A DNA stretch of 64,000 bases from Cantharellus purpuraceus (lineage: Eukaryota > Basidiomycota > Agaricomycetes > Cantharellales > Hydnaceae), in NCBI GenBank assembly GCA_025174535.1, contig JALBUN010000001.1, positions 1,488,001 through 1,552,000 of the forward strand, read 5' to 3'. This document shows, piece after piece, positions 1 to 12,200 of this stretch (positions are counted from its first letter, which is position 1; each line of letters opens with the position of its first letter). The notes under the pieces were generated by a model. The model searched no databases. It was not told where the DNA came from and saw only the letters and a list, made by a program, of their open reading frames with translations. The translations under genes were made by a program, and so were the position numbers.

Positions 1-2
1 AC

Positions 3-1568
3 GATTTCCTAGATGCTCTTTTCAGGAACCAGCATGCCGTCTTCACTGACCAATCCTCGGAAGCGTCGAAGGCTCGTGTTCCAAAGAAAGTATCGTTTTG
101 TGAGCTTTATTCTCTGACAATAATAGCGTCTCCTCGATGCTCTAAAGTCCTACGTGAAAAAATGGCCGAAACTCCCGCATTTGCAATTGATTTTGCAAAA
201 GTCTGTCTGTTGACTAACGTAGGAAGAATAAACACTACCATGGCATGTGAGTACCTGTTTAGATGCGACAACTGCTAGAGTTGCAACTGCCGCCTCGCTT
301 AGTTTTCCCAGAGATGAGGACCATCCTCCGAAGTTACCACCCGATCCCTAGCCTGCAGAAGACGGATGCCAATCTCCAGGACGCTCCTCGAATAAAAAAC
401 TGTCTGAAGGCTTGTCTTCTTCCGAGGGAGGTCTCCTGTCCCCCCTTGACCCCTTCGGATCTTTCTGCCAAGGGTGTATGTCGGCATGGTGACTCGTATC
501 CAATTGGTCTCACTAATTTCAACAATGCAGCGATCGGGGAACATCCCGACGACCAGTATTGTGAATCTGATTTTTGTGCTTTCAAGTCATTCTATCGTAC
601 GCATGCGCTTGGAAAATCCTTGCCACTGATGACTGATGACTCTGCATGCAGCGAGTCTCCCAAATGCATTTTGAACCCAATTTTGATTTTCTTGATCTAT
701 TCTTGCCAGTCAATGCAACCCCAACATCACGGGCACGGGCGTTTCTCTGGCTCATGTTCCACTATCTCGAGTCACCATCCGCGCATAACCCATTCTGCGA
801 TGATTATGCCAATCAGCATCCCGGCAAAGCTCCAAAATTGACGACGTTGACCTTGCGGCAGCGGCAGCTCCAAAACGTAGATACAGCAGAAGAGCTGGCA
901 TACGGAAGGCGCATGGCGCAATACCGCAGCAAATTCCTCCAAAAACAGATAGCTGAGGAGGAAAGAGAGAGGGCTGCTATGAAAAGCCAGAGTGATGGTA
1001 CATGTTTGGAGATCCTGTACTGTGTGTGGCATCAATTTGACATGGATTGATCCTCAGCATCCCAGGCTAAAGCAAGAGTTACGCCACCCATCACGTCACG
1101 TCAATCAATGAGTGGTGAACAGAAGACACACAGTAATACGGCAGACAAAAGCATCCAGTCTTCTAACGAAAAGATACAAGTATTGCACTATAATTCATAT
1201 GCAAATTGGTCGCATATCGGTATATACATCTTAACAAGGGGTCATCCCGCACTGACGACGCGCAGCACCTAGGTACTTTCGAGAAAATCAACATCGGGGA
1301 GTTTCTTCCTTTGCCAAACAGCGAACAATGCTTGAACGTACCTCTCGTCTCATTACTGGGGTGTTTCTTCACAAGCTGATCCGTATTCAGATGCATTATA
1401 CATGGCAACGACCACTGACCCACTTACTTGCTCAGATGAGGAAGTAGCAGATGAACATGTAAGGGCTGACTATGGTAAAATGGCACCATCTGTGACGGTG
1501 TGCAACAAGATCTGTTAATACATGCTTTATTTTTTTTTTTCTTTCAGAACGGCGGGTGCACATTCTGA
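3..1568 (+). CDS. ies1: INO80 chromatin-remodelling complex subunit Ies1 (5' partial)
   Basis: Partial gene, cut by the left window edge. Supported exons are 3-246, 303-475, 531-596 and 652-997, joined in phase by 54-56 bp GT-AG introns. The spliced protein reads NTTMA-FFPEMRT-LRSYHPIP, then RIKNCLKACLLP, IPTTSIVNLIFVL, and DFLDLFLPVNATPTSRARAFLWL-FHYLES-NPF. This is the conserved core of fungal Ino eighty subunit 1, a nuclear component of the INO80 nucleosome remodeller. A charged segment follows (NVDTAEELAYGRRM, then a Glu/Arg-rich stretch). The 3' end is unresolved: one in-phase path runs 1058 onward and could end near 1568, but other splices extend to about 1701. Identity is fairly sure; the C-terminus is not. 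Confidence 0.8.
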
Positions 1569-1813
1569 ACACACAGGTATTACGGCGTAAGGCGATGACT
1601 CCCGAACCTGAACGGAGTAGCAAGTCGAGAGCTATTTTATCGACGGAAGAACGTCATTCATTTCTCCATAAGACGCGTTGGGATCACCGTATGGATTTAT
1701 GAATTTCTTCTTTTCCTTTCAAGGGTCTTTGGCTTTGCTGTGGCTGGTCGGATTTATCATCAACTGTATTAGACGCTCGACGTGGTGTAGTGTAGAAAAG
1801 CATACACCTTGCC

Positions 1814-3509
1814 ATGTCTTCAATAACGCCAGGGAATCTTCACACTATACCGATTTCTTCTCGACCGCCATCCATCAACGGTCCTCGTCAACGCCTGCTT
1901 GGACTAACTTTCGCGGTGGTATTCAATGTAGGATGTCTCCTGATCCATGGCTCTCAGCTTCTCTTTCTCGTTCCTCTCAGATTGGCCATAGTCCTGATCC
2001 CCTCGCCATTGCTAAAACGTCTTCATGAAGAAGGTGTGAGATGGACAAAGGGCTCTTTTGCTCGGTTGCTCGGTTAGTATGTCTGCGCAGTCAGGCGGCT
2101 GAATAGTGTGCTTATGTTATGACCAGTACTGGTCTGCCAATGGTTCTCTCCTACACGGATGATGGTGACCTTCGAAGGCGATAAACTCAAGGAAGAAGAT
2201 GTGGTTATTAGAGATTCAAGCGGCCATGTAGTGAAGCTTGATCTTCCTGAGAAACTCGTCATGGTTGCAAATCATCAGGTTTGAGCTACACTTACGATGG
2301 TGCTCAGTTCATTTACCTGTCTGGTATCACTAGATGTATGCAGATTGGCTATATCTGTGGTGTTTGGCCTACAGATCCAATTTACACAAAGACGTTTTGA
2401 TTCTGCTCAAAGCCAGCCTGAAATGGATTCCAATAGTTGGCTGGGTACGTCTTGTTTATTCAGGCACACCGGTGACGTCCATCGAACATCATATATGGCT
2501 TGGTTTATAGGGCATGCAAATTTACCATTTTATATTTCTTGCCCGTTCTTGGGCTTCGGATCGGCTTCTGCTCTCTGAGAAGTTGTCGCGATTGGCGGCC
2601 CGGGCTCAACTTCTCTCTACCCCTATTACCCTTATGATATTCCCTGAGGGAACCCTTGTTAGTCAAGATACGAGGCCCGTTAGTAAAAAGTTTGCTGAGA
2701 AAACTGGCATTGTAAGTGAGCGCAATAATTTTCACCTATTTTTTGTTGGCTACTACACTGCTCAACGAATAGGAGGATATGCGACATACCCTTCTTCCTC
2801 GGTCCACTGGTCTACTCTATTGCCTTCGGTCACTTAGTCCGCAAACGCCTGGTCTGCATCTCCTGGATGTGACGATTGCATATGAAGGTACAGCCAACTA
2901 GTCGTATTCGCAGTCATAATACTAACTTCAAGGATCAAGGGATCCCGCCATTGGGTTACGGCCAGTCTTATTATACACTCCGTTCGATATTTTTCGACGG
3001 CGTTCCGCCCCCTCGGATACATTTACATCTGCGACTTTTCGATGTGAGCAAGGACGTGCCCATAGGTGACCTCTCCTCCAAACTGTCTACCAAACCCCGT
3101 CCACAGAGCCAAGCGCAACTACCAGGCATAACTTCTAATATTTCTCTCCAATCTTCTGTTGACCCGTTTCTCCCTACCAGGTGGTCTCTCACGAGCTGAG
3201 CGCGAGAGGGATATGGACTCCACCCCAGAGGAAGCATCGGTGTTCGAGCAGTGGCTAAGGAGTCTCTGGCGAGACAAGGACGCTCTTTTTGAGCGGTTTC
3301 TCGCCACAGGGACCTTTTCAGAAGCAGCCAAGTCAAATATGCGTGACTCTGGAGTCTCTGTTGGGACTGGATCTGCGGCGTTCACATCGGGTGTTACGGA
3401 AATTCCTGTGGAATTGCGATCCAACTGGGAAATACTCGATGCCTTTTCATGTTTTGCACCAGTCTTGGCACCCGCATTGGTTTGGGTTCTGTGGAAGAAA
3501 ATTGCTTAA
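1814..3509 (+). CDS. Lysophospholipid acyltransferase, LPLAT/AGPAT (PlsC) family
   Basis: Seven exons: 1814-2072, 2127-2278, 2334-2444, 2511-2711, 2773-2887, 2940-3065, 3181-3509. All introns are GT-AG and the total is 1293 nt (430 aa). It probably transfers an acyl chain from acyl-CoA to a lysophospholipid in the ER membrane, like yeast Cst26 and animal AGPAT5. Visible motifs: the catalytic NHQMYADW block (H-x4-D) at the exon 2/3 junction, the substrate block FPEGT in exon 4, the late motif GIPPLGYGQSYYTLRSIFF in exon 6, hydrophobic segments near residues 25-60, and a C-terminal hydrophobic stretch before a terminal KKIA. The ATG at 1814 gives a short polar N-terminus directly before the first membrane segment. 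The exact lysolipid substrate cannot be read from sequence. Confidence 0.9.
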
Positions 3510-4298
3510 GTGATATTGTTGGCTTGTCTATCTGATCTGTCAGTATTTTCGTCGGAGCATATACACCGGACGGTAGGTTGGGTGTTAGATGTGTAGTAGA
3601 TTTGTTTTCTGGATTATATCCGCGGAGTAGATATTTCAATTGCAGCAATCTAGCACAGCGAGGAATGGGGACTATTTACTGGCCGTTTCTCATTTTTTCC
3701 AGCCTTTGGACCATGAACAAACTGGTGTCCAGAAAGCGTTCTACACAATTCCGTAGACAATCTGTCTCGCGCAGTGAGAAGTGGTTGCCTGGTGTGCCTG
3801 TTATACACCTATCATGTCGGGCTTCAGACCAACGAACGGTTCGCAACGCGATACAAAGCAGACCACGCACTTGTCCCAGCACATAGAGGTAAAGTTGTGG
3901 ATTGAACCTTGCAGCCGAGCATTGCTTTGTTCTCTTTCAAGAAACTCTGCTAACTCTTTCTATAACAGCGTGTCAACATCATCTGCACGGCGCCGTTCAC
4001 CAGTCGAGACTCAAGACCATGGCAAGGAAAGACACGTACTCTTGTTGATTCATCGAGAGTCTCGGCCATGTCAGGTTTCCAAGACTGAAAGCGTTGCGTG
4101 CGTGTTTTCGTACCGAGGCTCGGTGTCCGTGTGAACTTTCACAACTCAGCAACCCCGTGACCAGGAAACCCCGCTTGCTGGGAAACATAGCTCGTGCAGG
4201 CCGCACGTGAGTCGGTCTCGACGGCCATTTTTCCGGTGTGCGCGTTTTGTGCCGTGACGGTCGTTATTCAGCATGCCCGTTTAGCGGGGGAGAACAAA
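3510..4298 (+). other. Intergenic, no gene supported
   Basis: Between the acyltransferase stop and the DUF1348 promoter. Open frames up to about 117 codons exist on both strands, but none shows a recognisable family, a consistent splice pattern or a plausible start context. I see no repeat or RNA gene here. Confidence 0.5.
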
Positions 4299-4305
4299 TA
4301 TATAA
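4299..4305 (+). promoter_or_regulatory. TATA box of the DUF1348 gene
   Basis: TATATAA lies about 40 bp upstream of the ATG at 4342. This implies a very short 5' UTR. Assignment rests on position and match only. Confidence 0.5.
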
Positions 4306-4341
4306 GCCACTTAAACATGAAGCGCGTGTTTTCACAGTATC

Positions 4342-5061
4342 ATGTCTCTTGTTCCCCCCTTTACTTACGAAACTGCACAGAGTGAGTGATCATACAGTTT
4401 CTCAAAGGTTGCTGATGGTTATAGTCTGACAGAGAAGGTCAAGACAGCCCAGGGTCTTTGGAACACCAAGACACCGGAGAAGGTGTGTACGTTCAGATTG
4501 AAATAAGTTAGCTCAATTGTAGCCCAGGTCGTCCTAGCATATACGGAAGACACTATCTGGCGCAACAGGGATCAATTCCTGCGTGGCCACGAAGAAGTTA
4601 AACAATTCTTGATCAAAAAATGGCAGAAGGAAACGCGTTACCAGTATGTTGTGGCGGCTGTGTAATCATGTCTGCTCACATGCGCACATTAATTTTAGCC
4701 TTCGCAAAGAACTCTTTGCGTTCGCTGACAATAGGATTGCTGTTCAGTTTTGGTAAGAGCCGTCGTCAGAGGTGGCAACATATTGATACTACTGTCAATT
4801 TTAATGCAGGTACGAGTATTACGACGAGACCAAGAAGGCGTGGTTCCGCTGCTATGGACTGGGTATGTTCCTGAATGTATGCGGTCCTACGTCATGACTA
4901 TACCTTGATCAGAGGACTGGACATTCGCGCCTGATGGCCGTATGAAGAAGCGGCAGATGAGTGGAAACGATATACAGATTACACCCGAGGATCGGTGGTT
5001 CAAGGATGACTTCACCACAGAGGATATCGACAATGTCCCCATTAGTGAAGAGCATTGGTGA
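4342..5061 (+). CDS. DUF1348 / NTF2-like (SnoaL-fold) protein
   Basis: Six small exons: 4342-4381, 4433-4482, 4528-4643, 4699-4752, 4810-4862, 4913-5061. Introns are 45-57 bp and the coding total is 462 nt (153 aa). The spliced protein follows DUF1348 along its whole length: PPFTYETAQ, a VKTAQGLWNTKTPEK helix, VVLAYTEDTIWRNR, LRGHEEVKQFLIKKWQKE, then aromatic strands ending WFRCYGLEDWTFAPDGRMKK. The C-terminal part continues NDIQIT, then a short acidic tail to the stop. DUF1348 proteins are small NTF2-fold proteins of unknown cellular function, common in fungi and bacteria. The length is typical. Nearly every intron falls inside the fold, so an unspliced read hides the gene. Confidence 0.92.
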
Positions 5062-5283
5062 AGAGCGCTGGTGAAAGAGTGCATAATAATGTTCTAAATT
5101 TCTTCGTGTTGTATATCAATGGCTTTGAAGCCATCCTTTATAGGCAGAAAGACCAGTTTCGAGATTAGAAGGCATTGAATATTTGAATATAGAATCGGTA
5201 CCGCGTCGCATTGCGTCACGTGATACGGTTTCTCATCACTTGAGACTTAGCCACAGCTGCGGCGTCTTTTCGGCGTTGCTTTC
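5062..5283 (+). promoter_or_regulatory. Upstream region of the TPR gene with palindromic E-box
   Basis: The 222-bp gap holds a perfect CACGTG at 5217-5222, 62 bp before the ATG at 5284. CACGTG is the core site of bHLH factors in fungi (Cbf1/Pho4 type). Function is inferred from position only. Confidence 0.35.
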
Positions 5284-6423
5284 ATGACTACTCACATATC
5301 TGCTTCGTCTGATGACCTCAAAGACAGGGATGGCCAATCATTTGGAGAAGGCAGTTCAACAGGAGCTAGCGATGGATACGTGACACCTGATGAGCATGCT
5401 GCAGATGAACCTAATACATCGCCAGATGCTGTGATGCAGGTATGCATTCCTGTGCTTTCTTGCCACTGAGTGCCTTCGTTAATGATTCAAAAATTGGCCG
5501 GAACAGGAGGCCTTGCGTGAGGCAGACGAACTGAAAGCCGAGGGAACAGAATATTTTCGCAATGGGCAGTGGGCTCAGGCATTGCAGTCCTATAAAAGGG
5601 GTCTGGCAAGGCTGCCACCGAGGGAGAGTATCCCTGGCGTGGAGAACCGTAAGGGGAAATCAAAGGCAGAGTGGGACATTGAGGGAAGCCCTGACGAACG
5701 TGCGGCGGATGACGACGATGCAGGAGATATGAAGCAGCCTGTACTTTCGGCATTGGAGCAGGACTGTGCAACGGCGAGGTCAGTTTTGAATGGGAATATA
5801 GGCGCATGTCATGTCAAGTTGGTCAGTGTTGATTGTTTATCTCAGCTAATGCATTGACCGATTTCTTCACTTAGGGTGAACATAAGGAAGCTGTTCAAGC
5901 GTGTAGTCAAGGTTCGACAAATTCACTGTCCCTGAATGAAGCGGCAGGCTCACCGGTCTCCCCCTTTCTTTATAGCACTCTTGGATGATCCGCTTTATAT
6001 CAAGGCGCTTCACCGACGTGCGACTTCCAATGGTTTACTTGGAACTTGGTCTTCGTTGACTTTGGCCGAGGAAGGTTCGTGGAGGTCTCGAATGTATTGG
6101 ATGCGGAAGTTCCAATCAAGCCTTTTCAGATTACAATAAACTATTAAAGATCCTACCCCAAGACTCGTCGCTATTGCCTGAGATTCAACAATCCCTTCGC
6201 CATATCACACCACGTCGCGAAGCAGCGCAAAAGGCTGAAACGGGGGAAATGATAGACAAATTGAAGGGTCTTGGAAATAGTCTACTAGGTACACTAGTCT
6301 TTCAGTTTCTATTGCCGCCTTGTCCTTCACTTATTTATGGCAGGAAACTTTGGTCTTTCAACCGACAACTTCAAATTTGAGCCAAATGGACAAGGCGGGT
6401 ATTCGGTGAATTTCGTCCGATAA
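5284..6423 (+). CDS. Tetratricopeptide-repeat protein, TTC1 family
   Basis: Six exons: 5284-5439, 5507-5821, 5875-5911, 5976-6074, 6130-6288, 6344-6423; total 846 nt (281 aa). An acidic disordered N-terminus precedes TPR helices: EADELKAEGTEYFRNGQWAQ, then SALEQDCATARSVLNGNIGACHVKLGEHKEAVQACSQ, then ALLDDPLYIKALHRRATSN. The C-terminal block GEMIDKLKGLGNSLLGNFGLSTDNF and GGYSVNF is the signature tail of animal TTC1. The family acts as a co-chaperone/adaptor that binds Hsp70/Hsp90 and, in animals, G-alpha and Ras. An insertion of Lys/Asp-rich sequence sits between the first TPR helices. The function here is inferred from the family. Confidence 0.9.
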
Positions 6424-7187
6424 AACCGATATAGAGGTCCTGAAATCGTGGTCCAATTACACCAGGGGGACGCAGACTTGCAAACACTAGTTAGGGATGT
6501 CTTAATGGGTCAATCCTTGCCACTTTATTTTTGCGAGAGGTATCAGTGCATCATGTGAAATAGAGAACTGGCAGCAGGATGATGGATGTCGAGTTGAATT
6601 GCGTAAGGTGGGGGAGGAGTGGGACTTGTACGTTGTACGTTGACATGCCAGGGTTTTGAATGATAAGGCAACAAATGGGTAGGTTTGTGATATGGTCAAG
6701 TTGTCGGTTACGCAAAAGATTGAGGGTCGAGGATGAACCTGATCAAGCCATACGATGGATTCTTGATTATTTGAGTGACCTGATCGATCAAGCTTCAAGC
6801 TCAAGCCCTGGACATGCTAGTCTATGATGAATGGTGTTTGTGCAACTCGGGCTTGGAGTGTTGCAAAACTTGGCCATTGATGTGGGATCAAAATTGCAAA
6901 TTTATAGGACACTGCTCGGTCGTGGACCGCCGTTAATTGCGAATGTCGCCGTGGTTGCCATCTGCTTATGTCATCGTTTATCCTTCCAACTGCCGCTGGT
7001 GTGTTTATAGGGCCCAGATAGATTTGTGCTTGTCCCCTCTCTCCTTCGCTTTCGAGCGTCCGTGCAGTGGCCCACGGCCCCTTATACTCGTGTGGCTCGC
7101 AGCTCGTCCTCTCGCTTGCGTATCCTCTCTTTTAATTCACTCAGGCGCAGGTCGCATCGGCTCTCGTCCATACACTCGGTGCGCATA
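6424..7187 (+). other. Intergenic / promoter of the 7188 gene
   Basis: No supported gene. A TATA-like TTTATAG lies at 7003-7009 and is followed by a pyrimidine-rich leader. An in-frame ATG at 7026 is too close to this box to be a good start, so I place translation at 7188. Confidence 0.45.
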
Positions 7188-8615
7188 ATGTCTCAAATCT
7201 CAGACTCTCCTCTGCCATGTATCTCTATCTCTTTCGCTCCCAATGAGCCCTTGGCTCTCCTCACGTCTTCCTCTTCTTTCGCACTCGGTCACCCTGCAGA
7301 GCCAGACTCGCCTAGGCCACAATATTTGCTTCCTCCCCCCACCACGTCGCCGAATCAGCTGCTGCATCCTCAGCGTCAAAGTCAACTCTCTCCTTTAAGT
7401 CCCCCGCTTCCGAACGGTGGTAAGGGATTAGAGAGGGCTAGGTTCGAAGCGATGCTTAGAGCCTCTAAGGAAAGGAGTGCAAAGGTTGGCGCAAAAAAAC
7501 CCGTTGAACTCCGCAAGGAGATTGCAGTCAAGGTACAAAAAGCCAAGCAACGTCAGTTGTCCTCGTTTTACAGGGTACGTATGCGTTTACTGACTGATAC
7601 GTTATTAGTTGAGCGTCGGGCCCGTTTTTTGTCCAAGCTTGCCGCCCCCCCATCCCCATCGGCTGCCGACTTGCCGGTTACTCCACCTGACTCTCCAGCC
7701 ATATTTCACTTTACTCTTCCTTCTCCAGGTCTAGAGTCCCCGTTGGAGCATTTCGAGAACCTGCTGGACCATCCAGAGATTTTTGAACTCACGAAAAGAG
7801 TCGAGCAAGTTGATTTTAGGCTCCCACGTCAGAAGCAACCGGATATTACTCACCGTCGTCATTTTGCGCCTCTCGCGAGTAATGGTGCCAGCTTGATACC
7901 GTCATTGGACCAGATTTCACAGAGACTAAACAAAGGTCCTGGCTCTATAAGGACCACCCGCTCGTCATCCCCAGATAAGGAGTCGAAAGGAAATAATCGT
8001 CTCCCTTCTTTCCTGAGGAGTCGCTCCCCGCCTTCTGGAGCGGCTACTGAGGCGACACCGCCTTGCAATGATCAATCTCCCAAGCCCTCTCGCCCCGTGC
8101 TACCGATTCTCTCTCTGGGAGTGGCGATGTCGCCCGCAGGTGCGGTTGTTCGTACTCCCACACCCATTGCCAAAGTTCCCCCATTCTATGAGCTCCCACC
8201 ATCTCCCAAGTCTCCGCATCGCGTTAAAATACAGGTCACAACGACTCTGTGCCCTCCTACGATGTCCAACTCGTCGCCCACTGAACTCAATGAGAAGAAC
8301 ATTGCACAGCTTGGCTCCGGGAAAATGAGAGCCGTAGCGCGGAGGCTCACCGTGTCCACTGTCACAGATGTGCCTAATGTTCCAAGTCGTCGCGCACAAG
8401 CGACGAGGGATATGTTTCACAAGCTCAGTAGGCGAACTTCTGTCCTCCCCGGAGCCGCTGCGTGCGGAATCAAGGCTCGGGACGATATTTCACTTACAGT
8501 CAGTCCTTCGGATTCCGAGGACAAAGTGAGACGACGTATTAGTGCGCCTGCTGAGATGCCGGCTGCCCAAAGGGGTGCTCACCATCCGGTTCTTGAGAAG
8601 CCGGGAGGATTCTGA
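7188..8615 (+). CDS. Hypothetical protein, Ser/Pro-rich with a basic helical segment
   Basis: A 475-residue frame starting MSQISDSPLPCISISFAPNE. I do not recognise a family. The N-terminus is Ser/Pro-rich. Around residues 80-150 there is a basic, probably helical segment (GLERARFEAMLRASKERS, KEIAVKVQKAKQRQLSSFYR, then ERRARFLSKLAAPPSPS). The rest is low-complexity Ser/Pro/Arg sequence, probably disordered. The stretch 7579-7608 begins with GTATGC and ends TTAG, is a multiple of three and could be a very short in-frame intron or plain coding sequence. An upstream in-frame ATG exists at 7026, but a TATA-like box at 7003 makes it unlikely. Cellular role unknown. Confidence 0.6.
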   Translation: MSQISDSPLPCISISFAPNEPLALLTSSSSFALGHPAEPDSPRPQYLLPPPTTSPNQLLHPQRQSQLSPLSPPLPNGGKGLERARFEAMLRASKERSAKVGAKKPVELRKEIAVKVQKAKQRQLSSFYRVRMRLLTDTLLVERRARFLSKLAAPPSPSAADLPVTPPDSPAIFHFTLPSPGLESPLEHFENLLDHPEIFELTKRVEQVDFRLPRQKQPDITHRRHFAPLASNGASLIPSLDQISQRLNKGPGSIRTTRSSSPDKESKGNNRLPSFLRSRSPPSGAATEATPPCNDQSPKPSRPVLPILSLGVAMSPAGAVVRTPTPIAKVPPFYELPPSPKSPHRVKIQVTTTLCPPTMSNSSPTELNEKNIAQLGSGKMRAVARRLTVSTVTDVPNVPSRRAQATRDMFHKLSRRTSVLPGAAACGIKARDDISLTVSPSDSEDKVRRRISAPAEMPAAQRGAHHPVLEKPGGF

Positions 8616-9236
8616 ACAAATGCAGTCGGCTACATTTTTGTAGGAGGAGCGTGTACGATAGGCTTCTCCCCCCCTTCTTCTACTGTCTTTCTGTCGAGGG
8701 ATACCGCATCATCCATTTGTGTCTGTACGCCTACGTTCTTTTCATTCCTTGGTGCACTACTGTGGGGTTGGATTTAGCGCATAGAGTCTTGAGTTCTGAG
8801 CGAGGTGAGAGTGGTCATTTGGGCTTCTTCAGGTGTTGATGTTCATTCCAGGCTGTGCCTCCTTGCCGGAAGCTTTCGTACAATTTTTGTCAACTCACTC
8901 TCCTTTTCTCTGTCTGGTTCTTGGGCTGAGCCCATGGAAAGAGAGCGAGGTTCGTATTTGTGTTGGGAGAGAGGAGAGAACTGGGAATCTGAGCCTTAGC
9001 TCCTTAATTGCCTGTCTTAGTTCTGCGAGTCAGAATATATTGTATTTTATGACTCTTTTGGCTCTTCTATCTTCTCTATGAACGCCTATTAGAACAGCGC
9101 TGGCTGAGGTCGCCGTTTCTTCGGCTCCAATTGACTACATCCGTTGTTGCTGCTCAACAAGAGAGCATTCTCTTTCCTGACCCATTGCCCTCATACCTTT
9201 ATTCCCCCTTCCACTCTTTTATTTCTCTTTATATAC
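8616..9236 (+). other. Intergenic, no gene supported
   Basis: A T- and CT-rich interval between two plus-strand genes. It probably holds the 3' UTR of the upstream gene and the 5' leader of the hydrolase. No repeat or RNA gene is seen. Confidence 0.5.
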
Positions 9237-12200
9237 ATGGCTACCGCTGTCGCTCGTTCTCCTCCTCAACGCCCACCCCGCAAGAAGCACTCTTTCATGA
9301 GTTTGCATAGAGACAAGTCAATTGACGCCAAGATCGACAAGACACAATCGCCACCTCGCCAGCCAGGGTACTTTGATATTTACCCAGGCCGCGCCGAGAC
9401 CAAATCCTGGGATGGCACAAAGGCGAAGAGACGAGAGAGCGAGATTTACGCATTCCCTTCTGTGGGAGACCGAGCGGAGGGTTTGCAGCTGACACCACAA
9501 GGACCGCGCGATCGGCACCGCTCCACCACATGTCGTGCGACTGACCCAGGATTGCCTCCACTGCGTTTCTCTGGGTCCTCCGCGTTCTCGCATAGTCCGC
9601 CCGTCACACCGACCTCGGCCACTCCGCCCGGCGAACTTAAGCTCGGTACCGCGAATTCACTCAAAGTGCTAATGTCTGCGCCTATCGTGGAGACCACTGC
9701 CATGGACGCCTTCGTGGACGGTATGAATGGGGGTGAGGAGGACGTATTCGCAAACATTGATGCTTTACGAGGGAGCCGTAGACGGAAGAAGAGCACGAGC
9801 AGTGCAAAAGGCTTTCATCATCCTCTATATCATCCGCCACTACCCACCCCACCTCCTGGCATCAAGTTAGGAGGGGCTGTTTCACGCGCGCCTGGCGACT
9901 CAGATGCTGACGATGATGACAGCGACGGTGATGAACCCACTATCATGCCTCCACGGCCGCGTTCTGGAGCTGGCCGTCAAAGTTCTACTAGTACTCTTAC
10001 GCCGGCTCGGTCATCCAGGCACAAGAAGCCATCGCAGCAACTTCCTTCACCTCCTGCTACTGTTTCACCCCGCAGTCGGAACAGCCAACCCAATGCAACT
10101 CACCAATCACCGTCCCCTCCCGGAGGACTCATGGACACCAATGCGTCAATTGACGAGATCGTTCGACGATTTGTTTCAGTCAACGACGCTCCTCCCAAGC
10201 CGGTCGTCCCCAGTATCAGCGACATCATCCGTTCACATGCCCCCGAACATGCTCACAAACAGCATAAGCCACGACTTTCCGTGGCGACGCCATCTTTGCC
10301 TCCTTCTGTACCCGAGGATCAGGGCCAGCAATCTCAGGATGACCGCAGCGATATACTATCGCGATCCTCTATCGACTCTATCGCTGAGGAGGTACAGAGA
10401 AGTCTTCAAATAGCTCGTGAACACCCAGCAACCGCTTTGCATCATACCCGCTCGTTTCCGCACCCTCGCCCGACGGACCAACATGCCTCCTCCTCCAAAT
10501 CACAAGGTTCGACGGGCATGCGTTCTCGCCGGTCGGAAGGGGAATGCCGGCCTCCTTCAGTTTCTTCGTTTTCAACGTCTGCTCATACGGCGCCTCCTTC
10601 TCCGTATATTCCTGTCATCAATGGGTCCTCGTACCCCAAGGCAGACTCGAATCAGGCTCTTGCGACTTTTTTACGGTCGCCTAGACTGACTAGATTGCTC
10701 AAGTTAACACGATCTCCTAATCAACGGCTCCAGGTCAGCCTGTCTGACCTTGGAAGTTCAGCTGGGAAACCAGTTGTAGTATTTCTGGGCTTGGGCTGTG
10801 TACGGTATATCATGGGCCTTTACGATGAGATGGCGGAAGCGCTGGGGTTGAGGTTGATCACGATCGATCGGTGAGTCTTTAATGCTGTCATCTTCCACCG
10901 TAACGTTTTCTGAGGGGCGTGACGGTTTATATCGTTGTTATAGATGGGGTCTTGGAAGAACAGACAATCCGATTAGAAATACGCCGAGAGGTGTCAGAGA
11001 GTGGGCCAGTGTGGTAGAGGAGGTACTGGACTACCTGAACATTGACCGGTGTAGTGTTATGGCACACAGTGCGGGCGCGCCATATGCGATGGCTTTTGCA
11101 AACCGGAACCCCGAAAGAGTGCAAGGAGACCTTTGTCTGCTTGCCCCTTGGGTTGGAGCGGGGGAAGGCGGTATGCTATCTATCCAATAGGTAATTCTAG
11201 TCTGCATTCTGATGAATTTCCTACTATCGCTAGCTTCTGGTTACAAATGGTTGAAATATGTCCCCACGGGTCTCATTAAGACAGCACAGGCTGCCGAGTG
11301 GAAGGTGCAGGCGTGGATGCTAGGTAAACCGCCTGCTATCTCCTACACGGGAATCGGCTATAACCTCCGCGGACCCGTCTCGTCTTCGGTGGAGGAAAGC
11401 CCTGGCCATCCCAGCTTGGCAAACACGTTGGAACTGAGGGACTCCAGGGAAGCAGACAGACCAAGCATCAGCTCCTTCAGCGACTACGACGATTTGGCAG
11501 ACTTTCAAGGTAATTACGCCAGCCGGAGCACCATTCATATCAATGATGACTCAGTAGCGGTGAATCCGTTGCCGCCTCCTGCACATGCGAATCCAAGAAA
11601 TCGAGCAAGGTCCAAATCGAATCGGTTGTTCGGGGGGTTGTGGAAGAGTAGCGAGTCTGCTATAAGTACACCACCGGTTTCCGCGAAGGGTTCACCAAAA
11701 CTGAAGGCCCTGAAGTCTATGAGCTCTCTCCGGGGTGCGGCTGCGTCGAAGTCGTCGTCAGCAAAACCACAACGGCCGCTAACGGGAACTTCGCGCGCGA
11801 GTACCGTTGTAGATGACGAGTGGGGCCGTCTAGCTGCGTTTGCGACTTCGCCAACATCGTCTGCATCGTCTATGCCGCCTGATGGAACACGCGGCCATGG
11901 TCGCAGTAGGCGCTCCATTTCACTTACTGCGTCCGTCGCGTCTCAGTATAGCCGGTCTCCGTCATTTAAATCAAAGGGGCACATGTCTTCACCTCCGACG
12001 AATTCTGCATTCGAAGCTCACACGAATCCGAATAACGCTGCGTTGGGGAATGCGCTGCTAGCTGCGTCACATGCTGAGTCATCTAGGGGGACGCACGCGG
12101 ATTTGCTGCAGATATTGAATCATAATCAGAAGCCTTGGGGGTTCTCCTATGGGGATTTCCCACACGCTGTTAGGGTGTGGTACGGCGAAAAAGACGAGAA

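Noticed and set aside
3578..4134. Two plus-strand frames of about 100-117 codons
   Set aside because: No family resemblance and no splice model joining them to the flanking genes.
7026..7187. Upstream in-frame start for the 7188 gene
   Set aside because: A TATA-like box at 7003-7009 puts this ATG before the likely transcription start, and the extra residues look like untranslated leader.
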